Source of the DNA: an uncultured Spirochaetales bacterium
Lineage (GTDB): Bacteria; Spirochaetota; Spirochaetia; Sphaerochaetales; Sphaerochaetaceae
Length of the DNA stretch: 28,199 nt
Direction: 5' to 3'
NCBI GenBank assembly: GCA_934276485.1
Contig: CAKQTE010000142.1
Location: 1 to 28,199 of the forward strand
Part shown: positions 7,512 through 15,009 of the stretch, in pieces
Layout: the number at the start of each line of letters is the position of its first letter
How positions within the stretch are numbered: the stretch's first letter is position 1
Program-made: the position numbers and the translations under genes
Notes under the pieces: model-generated
What the model was told of the DNA's origin: nothing
The model's input: the letters and a program-made list of their open reading frames with translations, nothing else
Database searches by the model: none

Positions 7512-9257
7512 TTATAGCTCCACAGAGCATGAAAAAACTGTCCTACCAAGACAGTCTGCATTTGTTATTTCAATAGTTTTATGTCCGATTGCTTTGCTTA
7601 ATGAATTCCATTTTTCATCTTCAACAGGGTTGTTTGTAGTGCGACTCCACGAAAAGCGCCAATCCTCAAGTAGCTCAGTAATATCGATATTATTCATCAA
7701 AACCTGGCAAAACAATGTCGTATTCATATCATCTAATCGGAATATGCTACCGTTATTTGAATGTATAATTATTGAATAGGATTTTCCATCCTCACCTTTA
7801 TTGCTAGGTTTCTTATTGATAAGCGTTTCCATGAAAACCTTATCTACGAAATTAAACGTCTCAATAGCTATGGCAGAAAAAGATGCAACATTGCTCTCAT
7901 CAGTCACAACTTTGGTATTTACCAAAACAGAAACCATCAACCCTGAATGTACTGTATCTGTGATTTTCACAATATCACCAACATTGAGATCTTCAGTTGA
8001 ATAAAAAGAATAAGTGGTACCAGAGTTTTTGTTAAACTGTGCTACTAGATTAGCATGTTTACTAGCAGTCTCTTTGTCGTGGATCCATTCAAGTGTTTCT
8101 TCAAGATATGACTTCGAACTTGCTCCCGATACACTTGCAGCTCTTATGATATTAGTGCTCTTTTCATAGATAATATCAGCATATGCATCAAGCCGCGTTA
8201 TGTGATATTTAAGATATCCTGAGTTATGAGCACTAACCTCTATATAAGGCCCTCCTGCTTCTTTCATCTCAACATTTATGTACCCGCTTTCTGTTGTAAC
8301 AAATGGTTTCAGATTTGAAATTGAAACAATCTTATTTGAGCCAACCAGGTCTGTTTCACTAGCTGCATTAACAGCCTCTAATCGCGGAAGAACAACATCT
8401 TCTTCAGAGCTTTTTGTATAGACCTCATTCCCATCAAATGATTGACCTGCTTCTAAGGGTAAATAACAATAAGGATGACCTGAACCCTGATTAGTTGTGT
8501 TTCTGTATATTAAGTAGTTCTCCGCCTTTCCAAGTGCCTGATAAGATACTCGCACTCCCGCGTATTGCATTAGCTGTTTTGATAACGATATCGCATTGCC
8601 TCCAACTGAATATAACTTATCCTTATCAATTAAAGGTACGTTTTCTGTTCCTGTACAATCAATCTTATAAGCACTCAGCTCTCCGTTCTTTGTAAAGAAA
8701 TATACATATCCAATTTCATAAAACAACTGCGTTAGCAATTCTTTACAGGTCTTTCCTGCTTCAACTAAGTAAGTAACTTCTTCAATAAGAGGAGGAATTG
8801 TATTTGAAACCTTGATTCCAGCTTCAGTAGCTATTTTGTTAACAGCTACTTCTGCAGGGCATTCAAAAAGGTGCACACCATTATCGATTAACACTTTTTG
8901 AAGTTTGCGTGTTCCTACATCTTCAAGCGTTAAAGAAAGCGCTGTTTCCCCGTAGTCAGTAATTGCCCATGAGTACGAGGTTGATAAAAAGCCATTAAAG
9001 ACAATATCATCTCCATCGCAAAGAATAGCCTCAATATCACCCTCAGTTGTAATAATATCTTGAACAACAGGAAGAGATCCTAAGATTGTGATCTTTGCTT
9101 GATTGGAAGAAGATTTTAAGTTTGACATCAACTGATAGCTTATCGAAATTGAGCGTGCGATAATTCCGCTCTTATCGATTATCTGACTATTTTGGTGTCC
9201 ATTAGGTAAATCATCAGAAAGGAATTTTAGCTTTAAAATTGGATTAGAAAGTTTCAT
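7512..9257 (-). CDS. Tail hub / tail-associated protein (581 aa)
   Basis: Its position directly after the tape measure gene and its content suggest the baseplate hub or tail-associated (Tal/gp27-like) protein. The N-terminal 400 residues are rich in beta strands, with stretches such as ILCDGDDIVFNGFLSTS and LSLTLEDVG that look like hub beta-domains. Residues 400-480 (WIHDKETASKHANL, LNVGDIVKITD) fit the type of C-terminal hub domain that binds the tail tube. The last 90 residues (GEDGKSY, then FSWSRTTNNP and TVFSCSVEL) look like an Ig-like module similar to those in the next gene. I see no peptidase or lysozyme active-site motif. The start overlaps the tape measure stop (TAATG), indicating coupled translation. 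Confidence 0.7.
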   Translation of the reverse strand: MKLSNPILKLKFLSDDLPNGHQNSQIIDKSGIIARSISISYQLMSNLKSSSNQAKITILGSLPVVQDIITTEGDIEAILCDGDDIVFNGFLSTSYSWAITDYGETALSLTLEDVGTRKLQKVLIDNGVHLFECPAEVAVNKIATEAGIKVSNTIPPLIEEVTYLVEAGKTCKELLTQLFYEIGYVYFFTKNGELSAYKIDCTGTENVPLIDKDKLYSVGGNAISLSKQLMQYAGVRVSYQALGKAENYLIYRNTTNQGSGHPYCYLPLEAGQSFDGNEVYTKSSEEDVVLPRLEAVNAASETDLVGSNKIVSISNLKPFVTTESGYINVEMKEAGGPYIEVSAHNSGYLKYHITRLDAYADIIYEKSTNIIRAASVSGASSKSYLEETLEWIHDKETASKHANLVAQFNKNSGTTYSFYSTEDLNVGDIVKITDTVHSGLMVSVLVNTKVVTDESNVASFSAIAIETFNFVDKVFMETLINKKPSNKGEDGKSYSIIIHSNNGSIFRLDDMNTTLFCQVLMNNIDITELLEDWRFSWSRTTNNPVEDEKWNSLSKAIGHKTIEITNADCLGRTVFSCSVEL

Positions 9258-11617
9258 TAGTTTACTCCGTAATAATCGAGCGCTAAGAACTCATTCTTAA
9301 TCATCCTTGCAAAAGCTCGCATTCCTCCATCTCCAACAACAGGTGATTGTTGATAGATATTTATTGAGATATGAGTTGAGCCAGAATATGATGCAGAAGA
9401 TACAGCAGTCCCTGTAGATACTGAGTCTGATGCTGTGCTGTCGTTTGCACCAATATTATCAATTGCTGCAAGCCTATCTCCTAATCCTGAGAAAGCATCA
9501 GATGAGAACCCTCCAGGAGATGAACCATAGCTACGCTTTGAGAATGGATGGAATAAGTTGTAACAAAACACTTCAACAGCATGACCACAATACCTTATCC
9601 AATCTCCAAGCCATGAGAACAAATCAGCTACAAATTGAATTGGAGCTGCAACGATTGTGAATACTTTAGCAACAAGAACAATGATAGGAGATAGCGCTTC
9701 AAGTAGCGCTCCTATCACCTTGAAACTTGGAGCTAGCAATTGCAGCACTGGGGTTAAAACCGCCTGTATGATATTTGCAAGGATTGCAAACACAACATAA
9801 AGCTGATCAAGGATCGGTAATAAGAGAGTTGCTAACATCTCTCCAATCCATGTAAGCGCATCTACTAACGGTTGAACTACTGCAGTAAGGGCAGGTTCCA
9901 GGACAGAAACAAAGCCTTGAATTACTATCATCAAAACTGACATGGGAGAAATAAACTGAGTGATTATGCTAACAAGAGGCATAATTGAATCCACAAGTCC
10001 ACCGAAGCCCGCCATCATATCTTCCCCGATCAATCCAAAGAAACCAGAGCCTTCAGTAAAACCAAACATTGAGGATAAGGTTTCAGTCATCTTGAGGGCG
10101 ATATTATCTGCAAGAGATCTAAACGTTTTAACCTCTTCAAGAACTACGGTATTATCCTGTATTCCTTCGCTTGATTCAGCAATTTGAGTCAAAAGCTCAG
10201 TATTGGTATTATTAGGTTCTGTGTTATTTGCAATCTGTTCAAAAACTTGGTCTTGGTTGTGATGATCAGCTTTTGCTGCGATTTCCACAAGAGTTGGAGC
10301 CACTATCTCATCAAGAGATGATTTAAAATCAATACCAATATCTGAGTAGATATCTGCAAAAGCGCTACTTGAGTTATTAACAAGAGTTGTACCTAGATCT
10401 ATTGCATCAGATACAAACTCCTTCAGCGTTAGTCCTATCGATTCGAATGAGCTATCAGCTTTTAACTTATCATTATTGGCACTTGCTTTTAGTCCTTCAG
10501 TGCTAAAAGAGAATGAAGCCATTTTGTCATCAAAACTAAACAGCTTACCAACCCAGGTTCCTTTTATCTTATTTCCTGCAGTATTGATTACATTCTCAAT
10601 CGCTCCAAGGAAAGTTATCTGAAAGTTTTTTGCTATGTAAGCAATCCAGTGACCAACCCCAGATACGACTGATACAAGAAGCTGTGGAATGCTTGTAAAG
10701 ATCGCTTTGATAGCTGCAGTTGCAATAGTTGTGATATTGGTTATCGCAGTTAAGAAAATGGTCTTTAAAGAATCCCACTCAAATGTTCGTTTTATGAGCT
10801 CCCATATTGTCCCCATCATAAGTTTGAAGGTCGCGGGAAAGTTCTTCATAACAGCACCTATGTAATAAATGATGTTAGTTATATTCTCACTAAAAGCTGA
10901 GAAAGATTCATCAAGGTTTGCTAAGAAAGGGCCAAAGTTATAGTCAAGAATACCACCAATTTTTGACTTTATGTCACCCCAGGTCTCACTGATATTTTTA
11001 AGGCTTTGTGAGGTATCAAGCTTCGCCATTTCATCTGAATAAGCACCAAGTTGAGCGATCACAATATCTATTGCTGCACCTTGTTTTAGCTCTTCTTCTG
11101 TTACACCTTCCAGGCTTATCCCCATCCTTTTGAGCTGGGTAGTTGAGCCATTCATTGTGTTTATCAAAGTAGTAACAGATGATGACAAATCTTTGCCCGT
11201 AACATTTGATAAAGCAACTGCCGCATTTGAGATTTTATTTATTTCTTCGGGTGTCTTTCCAAGCGCTGCAAGTTCTGCAGCCATTGCCTCTAAATCGCCA
11301 TTCGCAATTAAAGTCTTTTTGCATAGCTCATCAATATTAGCGGATACGGCATCAAATGCACTCTTATCTTTTAAAGCAAGTGCAAGTTGTTTAAAAGTTC
11401 TATTTGCTTCTCCAAAATCCTCGATAAGAGCAGTCCTACAAGCTTTACCTAACGCTTGAATTCCTTTAATAGCCCCAGCCACGACAAGGGAAGATTTGAT
11501 GATGGTCCCAAGTTTCATAACTGAGTCTTTTAAGGAAGAAAGATCATTTGAGGCTGATTTGACTGCGCCAGTTATATCGTTCTTACCTTTTATAACAATT
11601 TTAGCTTGAGTTGCCAT
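9257..11617 (-). CDS. Tail tape measure protein (786 aa)
   Basis: This is a long helical protein that opens MATQAKIVIKGKNDITGAVK, a usual tape measure start. The N-terminal coiled-coil region is followed by KLDTSQSLKNISETWGDIKS (about 205-225) and a long hydrophobic zone at roughly residues 540-690 (VLMIVIQGFVSVL, LLLPILDQLYVVFAIL, IIVLVAKVFTIV) that would enter the host membrane at DNA ejection. It lies after the chaperone frameshift pair, the invariant order in siphoviruses. At about 0.15 nm per residue the length predicts a tail near 115-120 nm. The start follows GGGAG. No lysozyme or peptidase insertion is evident. Confidence 0.9.
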   Translation of the reverse strand: MATQAKIVIKGKNDITGAVKSASNDLSSLKDSVMKLGTIIKSSLVVAGAIKGIQALGKACRTALIEDFGEANRTFKQLALALKDKSAFDAVSANIDELCKKTLIANGDLEAMAAELAALGKTPEEINKISNAAVALSNVTGKDLSSSVTTLINTMNGSTTQLKRMGISLEGVTEEELKQGAAIDIVIAQLGAYSDEMAKLDTSQSLKNISETWGDIKSKIGGILDYNFGPFLANLDESFSAFSENITNIIYYIGAVMKNFPATFKLMMGTIWELIKRTFEWDSLKTIFLTAITNITTIATAAIKAIFTSIPQLLVSVVSGVGHWIAYIAKNFQITFLGAIENVINTAGNKIKGTWVGKLFSFDDKMASFSFSTEGLKASANNDKLKADSSFESIGLTLKEFVSDAIDLGTTLVNNSSSAFADIYSDIGIDFKSSLDEIVAPTLVEIAAKADHHNQDQVFEQIANNTEPNNTNTELLTQIAESSEGIQDNTVVLEEVKTFRSLADNIALKMTETLSSMFGFTEGSGFFGLIGEDMMAGFGGLVDSIMPLVSIITQFISPMSVLMIVIQGFVSVLEPALTAVVQPLVDALTWIGEMLATLLLPILDQLYVVFAILANIIQAVLTPVLQLLAPSFKVIGALLEALSPIIVLVAKVFTIVAAPIQFVADLFSWLGDWIRYCGHAVEVFCYNLFHPFSKRSYGSSPGGFSSDAFSGLGDRLAAIDNIGANDSTASDSVSTGTAVSSASYSGSTHISINIYQQSPVVGDGGMRAFARMIKNEFLALDYYGVN

Positions 11618-11631
11618 AAAATGCTCCCTAT

Positions 11632-11662
11632 AAACAAAAAGCTCCTTCGCAAAGAAAGAGCT
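11632..11662 (-). terminator. Hairpin with T-tract between chaperone and tape measure genes
   Basis: On the minus strand AGCTCTTTC (11662-11654) pairs with GAAGGAGCT (11648-11640) over nine base pairs, with one G-U, around a TTTGC loop. It is followed by TTTTGTTT. It sits between the end of the chaperone extension (11680) and the tape measure start (11617). It would act as a partial terminator or attenuator inside the tail operon rather than an operon end. Confidence 0.7.
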
Positions 11663-11679
11663 AGACTGTTATTAATCTT

Positions 11680-11958
11680 TTAACGTTTAATCTTTTCCAT
11701 CTTGCTAGATAGAACCTTTCTGTAATTGAGTTGTATAAGCTTCAATATCTGCATGCTCATATAAGGCTGATCCATTACAGAACCTGGAAAAGGAAGATGC
11801 AGAAAATCCCCATTATCAGAGTTGATGGAAGGAAGAAAAATATCTGTTATGTAAAACAAATACTGCCCGTATTCACGAAACAGTTCTTCATTTCTCCTTC
11901 CATTAAACACCTCTTGTGATAGCGATGCGATTTTTAATCTCTCTTCTGGGGATGGGAA
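11680..11958 (-). CDS. -1 frame extension of the tail assembly chaperone (T part of G/GT)
   Basis: This reading frame is not an independent gene. It is entered by a -1 ribosomal slip on the T8 run at 11964-11957 of the upstream chaperone gene. After the slip the frame reads FPSPEERLKIASL and continues as a coherent 92-residue helical sequence (QEVFNGRRNEELFREYGQ) to TAA at 11680. The fusion would be about 205 residues. The first possible internal start in this frame is a GTG at 11910 without a good ribosome site, which supports frameshift expression. In lambda, GT recruits the tail tube protein to the tape measure; the same role is expected here. Confidence 0.8.
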   Translation of the reverse strand, partial: FPSPEERLKIASLSQEVFNGRRNEELFREYGQYLFYITDIFLPSINSDNGDFLHLPFPGSVMDQPYMSMQILKLIQLNYRKVLSSKMEKIKR

Positions 11959-12296
11959 AAAAAAGCTGCCTTGGTGTAACCCTGAACAACCTTCATTGTG
12001 AGAGTAATTGATTCAAAAATTAGAGTGGCAATATCGAGATTGCTCATCTTCTTATTTCCTTCTTCATCCTCATAGAAGTTATGCTCCGTTATGATCTGAG
12101 GAAGAAGCTGTTTGAAGATCTTCAGCGTCTCCTCTTCGCCCTTATCAGTTGCTTCCTTTAGCTGCAACATCTCGAGTGTTGGAAGCTCTTTCAAAACGAT
12201 GTAAGCTTCGCTCTCTTCTTCAAGTCCTACTTCTTTGCCGATTTCAATCTTTACACGTTGAATGCAATTTTCATAATTCTTAGTTCTAATAAACAT
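11934..12296 (-). CDS. Tail assembly chaperone, short form (G-like, 120 aa)
   Basis: This acidic helical protein of 120 residues lies between the tail tube and tape measure genes, the standard slot for the tail chaperone. The frame ends with TKAAFFSHPQKRD and a TAA at 11934, eight codons beyond the slippery T8 run. Most ribosomes should make this short form, and a minority shift to -1 to make the 205-residue form. The ribosome site GGAG lies eight bases upstream of the ATG, and the gene starts two bases after the tail tube stop. The sequence itself has little family signature, so the call rests on position, size and the frameshift arrangement. Confidence 0.75.
   Translation of the reverse strand: MFIRTKNYENCIQRVKIEIGKEVGLEEESEAYIVLKELPTLEMLQLKEATDKGEEETLKIFKQLLPQIITEHNFYEDEEGNKKMSNLDIATLIFESITLTMKVVQGYTKAAFFSHPQKRD
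11957..11964 (-). promoter_or_regulatory. Programmed -1 frameshift slippery site
   Basis: The minus strand reads GCT TTT TTT TCC in the zero frame, so U-UUU-UUU (11964-11958) is a classic slippery heptamer. A slip of one base back leads from the 120-residue chaperone into a 92-codon open frame that would otherwise lack a start. The two frames are related by exactly -1 (start positions 12296 and 11910 differ by 386). I see no strong downstream stimulatory hairpin. Confidence 0.8.
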
Positions 12297-12298
12297 GA

Positions 12299-13255
12299 TT
12301 AATCTCCATAAGGTGTCGCTGTCTTATCTGTGATTTCCACAGTGATAGGTTCTGTTTTTCCAATGCTTAATGCCTCACCAGCTACTGAAGCTGTCAATAT
12401 GCCAGTACCACTAACGTTTGCAGATACATCATTAATTGAGAGGTTTGGAATAACCGTTTTAACGGAATACTCCGCATTACTTGATGTGAAGAGAAGTTCA
12501 ATGGAAGCGTTATCTTCTGTTGTAAGATATTGATCCTTCAAGGTCTCAATATTAGAACCATAAGGAATTTCAAAGCTAACCGATACACTGCGTTTTCCAT
12601 GTTGTGGTTGCCCAGCATAAAGACCTGATGCATATGTTTTTGGAGCTGTTTCTAGCGCATTATCAATTTTGAGTGAACAAGATGAAATATCGAAAACTTC
12701 ACCACCGACTTTAAACACCGCTTGGGTACATCGATATGATGGAATTGAAAAAGAGTCTAAAGAAGGCGTTAATGTTCCAACTTCTTCTTTTACACCTACA
12801 ATATCAAATGAGCCCTTTACATAATCACCAGCTGCTGCATCAATGTTTAAGGCTGATATGGTAACGCCGGAATACTTCTTAACAGCTACTTTTCTATCAA
12901 CCACGATTGTCGAAGATGGTAAATTCTCAGTAGCCCCGCAAAGTGTGATTTTATGAGTGTTCGAACCTTCTGAGTTTTGAGTTACAGTATCCGCGCCACC
13001 TAAAGCAAGATGGAATAAAAGTCCTGCAAACTCTGGTTTTAAAATGAAGCTTAAAGATCCTGAAACAGTAACTGATAATAAATCACGTGATGCCACTGTT
13101 TTTGATGCTAAAAGCGAACCTTCATCGCCTTTTTCAACTGCGACCTTGATGCTTTCTGATGTGATATCCAAAAGGGTATCTGGAGGAACCGCAGTTTTAA
13201 AAATAGCCTCTTTGCCAATCTGAACAGAGGCTCCAATTCCTGTATAAAAAGACAT
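12299..13255 (-). CDS. Major tail tube protein (318 aa)
   Basis: The protein is beta-rich and of the phage tail tube type. It opens MSFYTGIGASVQIGKEAIF, where the GxxASVQIGKE phrase with a following T-x-P is typical of long tube proteins in Firmicutes-like siphoviruses, and the rest alternates short strands (VTVSGSLSFIL, VSVSFEIPYG). It is the only tube-like protein and there is no sheath gene beside it, so the tail should be non-contractile. AAGGAG lies seven bases before the ATG. The last 60 residues (SGTGILTASVAGEALS) may be an exposed Ig-like or insertion domain, since 318 residues is longer than simple tubes. Confidence 0.8.
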   Translation of the reverse strand: MSFYTGIGASVQIGKEAIFKTAVPPDTLLDITSESIKVAVEKGDEGSLLASKTVASRDLLSVTVSGSLSFILKPEFAGLLFHLALGGADTVTQNSEGSNTHKITLCGATENLPSSTIVVDRKVAVKKYSGVTISALNIDAAAGDYVKGSFDIVGVKEEVGTLTPSLDSFSIPSYRCTQAVFKVGGEVFDISSCSLKIDNALETAPKTYASGLYAGQPQHGKRSVSVSFEIPYGSNIETLKDQYLTTEDNASIELLFTSSNAEYSVKTVIPNLSINDVSANVSGTGILTASVAGEALSIGKTEPITVEITDKTATPYGD

Positions 13256-13267
13256 TTTGTTTTCTCC

Positions 13268-13720
13268 TTAGTAAACTTTCTCCCATGATAAAACCATGGT
13301 TACTTCTATTGCTGTACTAGCTCCTGATGGTGTAATTGATGGGTAATAATCCATATCTGTTATCCGAGATAAATCAATAAAACCATCAAGCGTTGGGTTG
13401 TTTCTCATAAAGCAATAGAAAGCTGTATATATGTCAAACACACGTTTGATAATGGCTGAACTTGTTCCCTTTTTAGAAACGATGTAAAGCTTAACTTCAA
13501 ATAGCGCGGTATCTGATGATGTGGTTAGTTCCTCAATGTTTTCATATTCAGGAACAAGATAAAGCATATTGTCCTTTCGCATATTATCGGGATCTGGAAA
13601 ATCGATTACGACATTAAGGGCTGAAAAATCAGAGCTCACTTTATCATCAGTCAAATATGGTTTAATCCCTTCTGTTATCAATGCAGAAAGATGCTCAAGA
13701 ACTTGCATCTCGGTTTTCAT
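13268..13720 (-). CDS. Tail terminator / tail completion protein (150 aa)
   Basis: This small protein has alternating helices and strands: an N-terminal amphipathic helix (EMQVLEHLSALITEGIKPYL), a central strand pair (LFEVKLYIVSKKG) and a C-terminal strand ending EVTMVLSWEKVY. It lies between an HK97 gp10-like protein and the tail tube gene, the usual place of the tail terminator that caps the tube and joins it to the head. It overlaps the upstream gene by 26 bases and has AAAAGGAGAGCG before its start. No motif makes the call certain; position and size carry it. Confidence 0.6.
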   Translation of the reverse strand: MKTEMQVLEHLSALITEGIKPYLTDDKVSSDFSALNVVIDFPDPDNMRKDNMLYLVPEYENIEELTTSSDTALFEVKLYIVSKKGTSSAIIKRVFDIYTAFYCFMRNNPTLDGFIDLSRITDMDYYPSITPSGASTAIEVTMVLSWEKVY

Positions 13721-14231
13721 TTTTCACGCTCTCCTTTTCGATCCTATCGATTTCTTTCTGAACAAACTTATCCAGTCTTTCTTGGAAGGCTGTAGATGAG
13801 AGATATGCTTTAACAGGTGATACAATGAAGTCGTGCTCTTTAAGCTTAACCTCCTGCTTCGCAACCCACTTACCGTTAATTTGAAACTTCAAGTTCTCAG
13901 CATTTTTAGCTCTAATTATTGAACCTTTAGCTAAAGCATAACCATAGAAGATATTCCTATCATTTCGAGCCTTTGCACTGATTAACACTTCCTTACCATC
14001 TTTTAGTACTTTTCTGATTATGCTCTTATTGAGCTCCCCAGTTCCCTTCTTAAGTCCAGAGCTTTTATACGCTTTCTTTGCTTTATTTTTTGCATCAGTA
14101 CCAACTGCTGATAAAACCTTTTTAAGTGTTCTTTTTTCTTTAGCCCCAAGCTCTGTAAGCATTTTGATGGAGTCAGAAATATCAGCTTCAATTGATAGCT
14201 CTTCAGCTTTAACCATATTCTGATAACGCAT
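13695..14231 (-). CDS. HK97 gp10-like head-tail protein (178 aa)
   Basis: The protein has the HK97 gp10 family look: an N-terminal helical stretch (MLTELGAKEKRTLKKVLSAV), then KNKAKKAYKSSGLKKGTGELNKSI, where a run of lysines precedes the glycine-rich turn typical of the family, and a C-terminal strand and helix (VSPVKAYLSSTAFQERLDKF). These proteins act at the head-tail joint during assembly. Its ATG overlaps the stop codon of the upstream connector (TAATG), so translation is coupled. An alternative start at the second Met (MVKAEE) is possible. Confidence 0.75.
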   Translation of the reverse strand: MRYQNMVKAEELSIEADISDSIKMLTELGAKEKRTLKKVLSAVGTDAKNKAKKAYKSSGLKKGTGELNKSIIRKVLKDGKEVLISAKARNDRNIFYGYALAKGSIIRAKNAENLKFQINGKWVAKQEVKLKEHDFIVSPVKAYLSSTAFQERLDKFVQKEIDRIEKESVKNENRDASS

Positions 14232-14773
14232 TAGAACCTCACTATTCTTAACCCATCCAAAGGTTCAAGATACTTTTTATAGTTTGAGTAGTTGATAAAC
14301 GTTCTTGAATTATCAGCAAAGCTCTTACCTGTAAGACCAATATTTCCATTTGTTTCGCTGAGCATTAAAGTTGCAATACGCATAATAGATAAACGGATAA
14401 CAGCTGGCATTTCATCTAAGCTCCATCCGCCTCTGTATGAAACTGCAATATTTTCACCTTTAGGGAATACCCGATGATGATCTTTAAAACGGATGCGATC
14501 ATCCATCAAAAGAAACTCTGAACTTTGGATTAACTCTCCATCAATGGATAAAGAAATAAGTTCTTTAATGTTCCTTGATGGAAGCAATAGGTGAGGTGCA
14601 TTTGTACCCGTTACGATTACATCAGAATACAGCTTCTCCTCTGGGCGATAAGATAGATAAGAAGAGATTATCTCCTCCGCAGACTCTAAAAACGCCTGCT
14701 TTAATGCTACTGCTTCAGGGCTATCTTCATAGTTTCCACTGTAAGCATTGAATGTCTCAACTGGTACAATCAT
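14231..14773 (-). CDS. Head-tail connector (gp6-like, 180 aa)
   Basis: This is probably a head-tail connector of the HK97 gp6 / SPP1 gp15 type, which adds a ring below the portal. The N-terminal helices (AVALKQAFLESAEEIISSYL) are followed by a beta region (VTGTNAPHLLLPSRNIKELISLSIDG) and SYRGGWSLDEMPAVIRLSIM, where RGG/YRGGW followed by an acidic-proline helix recurs in this family. It is the first connector after the capsid. GGAGTATAAA precedes the ATG. No separate head-closure (gp16-like) gene is distinguishable between it and the gp10-like protein. Confidence 0.7.
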   Translation of the reverse strand: MIVPVETFNAYSGNYEDSPEAVALKQAFLESAEEIISSYLSYRPEEKLYSDVIVTGTNAPHLLLPSRNIKELISLSIDGELIQSSEFLLMDDRIRFKDHHRVFPKGENIAVSYRGGWSLDEMPAVIRLSIMRIATLMLSETNGNIGLTGKSFADNSRTFINYSNYKKYLEPLDGLRIVRF

Positions 14774-15009
14774 TTTTATACTCCATCTGTTCTTAGTTTA
14801 TTTAAAAAGTTATTTCGTGGTGTGTTTTTGAGTCTCTATTTAGGTCTCTATTTCGCTCTCTTTTTAGCTATATTCGACTCTCTACTTACATATATTTCAC
14901 TCTGTGATTTCATGCTCTAACCTAGATTAAGACCAATATTTACAGCATAAATTCAATAATACCGATGACTTCTGTACATCCATCATCGGCATTATGTTTT
15001 TGCTAATCT
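14774..15009 (-). other. Non-coding gap between capsid and connector, with a broken small reading frame
   Basis: This 236-base gap contains a hairpin just after the capsid stop (listed separately) and a minus-strand frame from ATG at 14913 to TAA at 14776. That frame would encode 45 residues ending NTPRNNFLNKLRTDGV, two bases before the connector ATG, but it is interrupted by two TAG codons (14850-14848 and 14838-14836). Both lie in the same context, AAATAGAGAC, 12 bases apart. The Lys/Arg-rich composition looks protein-like. The simplest reading is a decayed or duplicated small gene; programmed readthrough is a remote alternative. Confidence 0.35.
14958..14993 (-). terminator. Hairpin after the capsid gene, weak or no T-tract
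   Basis: AATGCCGATGA (minus, 14993-14983) pairs with TCATCGGTATT (14968-14958) over 11 base pairs with one G-U and a 14-base loop. It starts 16 bases after the capsid stop. The following sequence is only moderately T-rich (ATTGAATTT), so it may be an mRNA-stabilising or processing hairpin that lets capsid mRNA accumulate, rather than a true terminator. Confidence 0.5.

Noticed and set aside
11680..11910. Independent 76-residue gene starting with GTG
   Set aside because: The frame is in exact -1 register with the chaperone gene across a T8 slippery run and has no ribosome site, so it is a frameshift extension.
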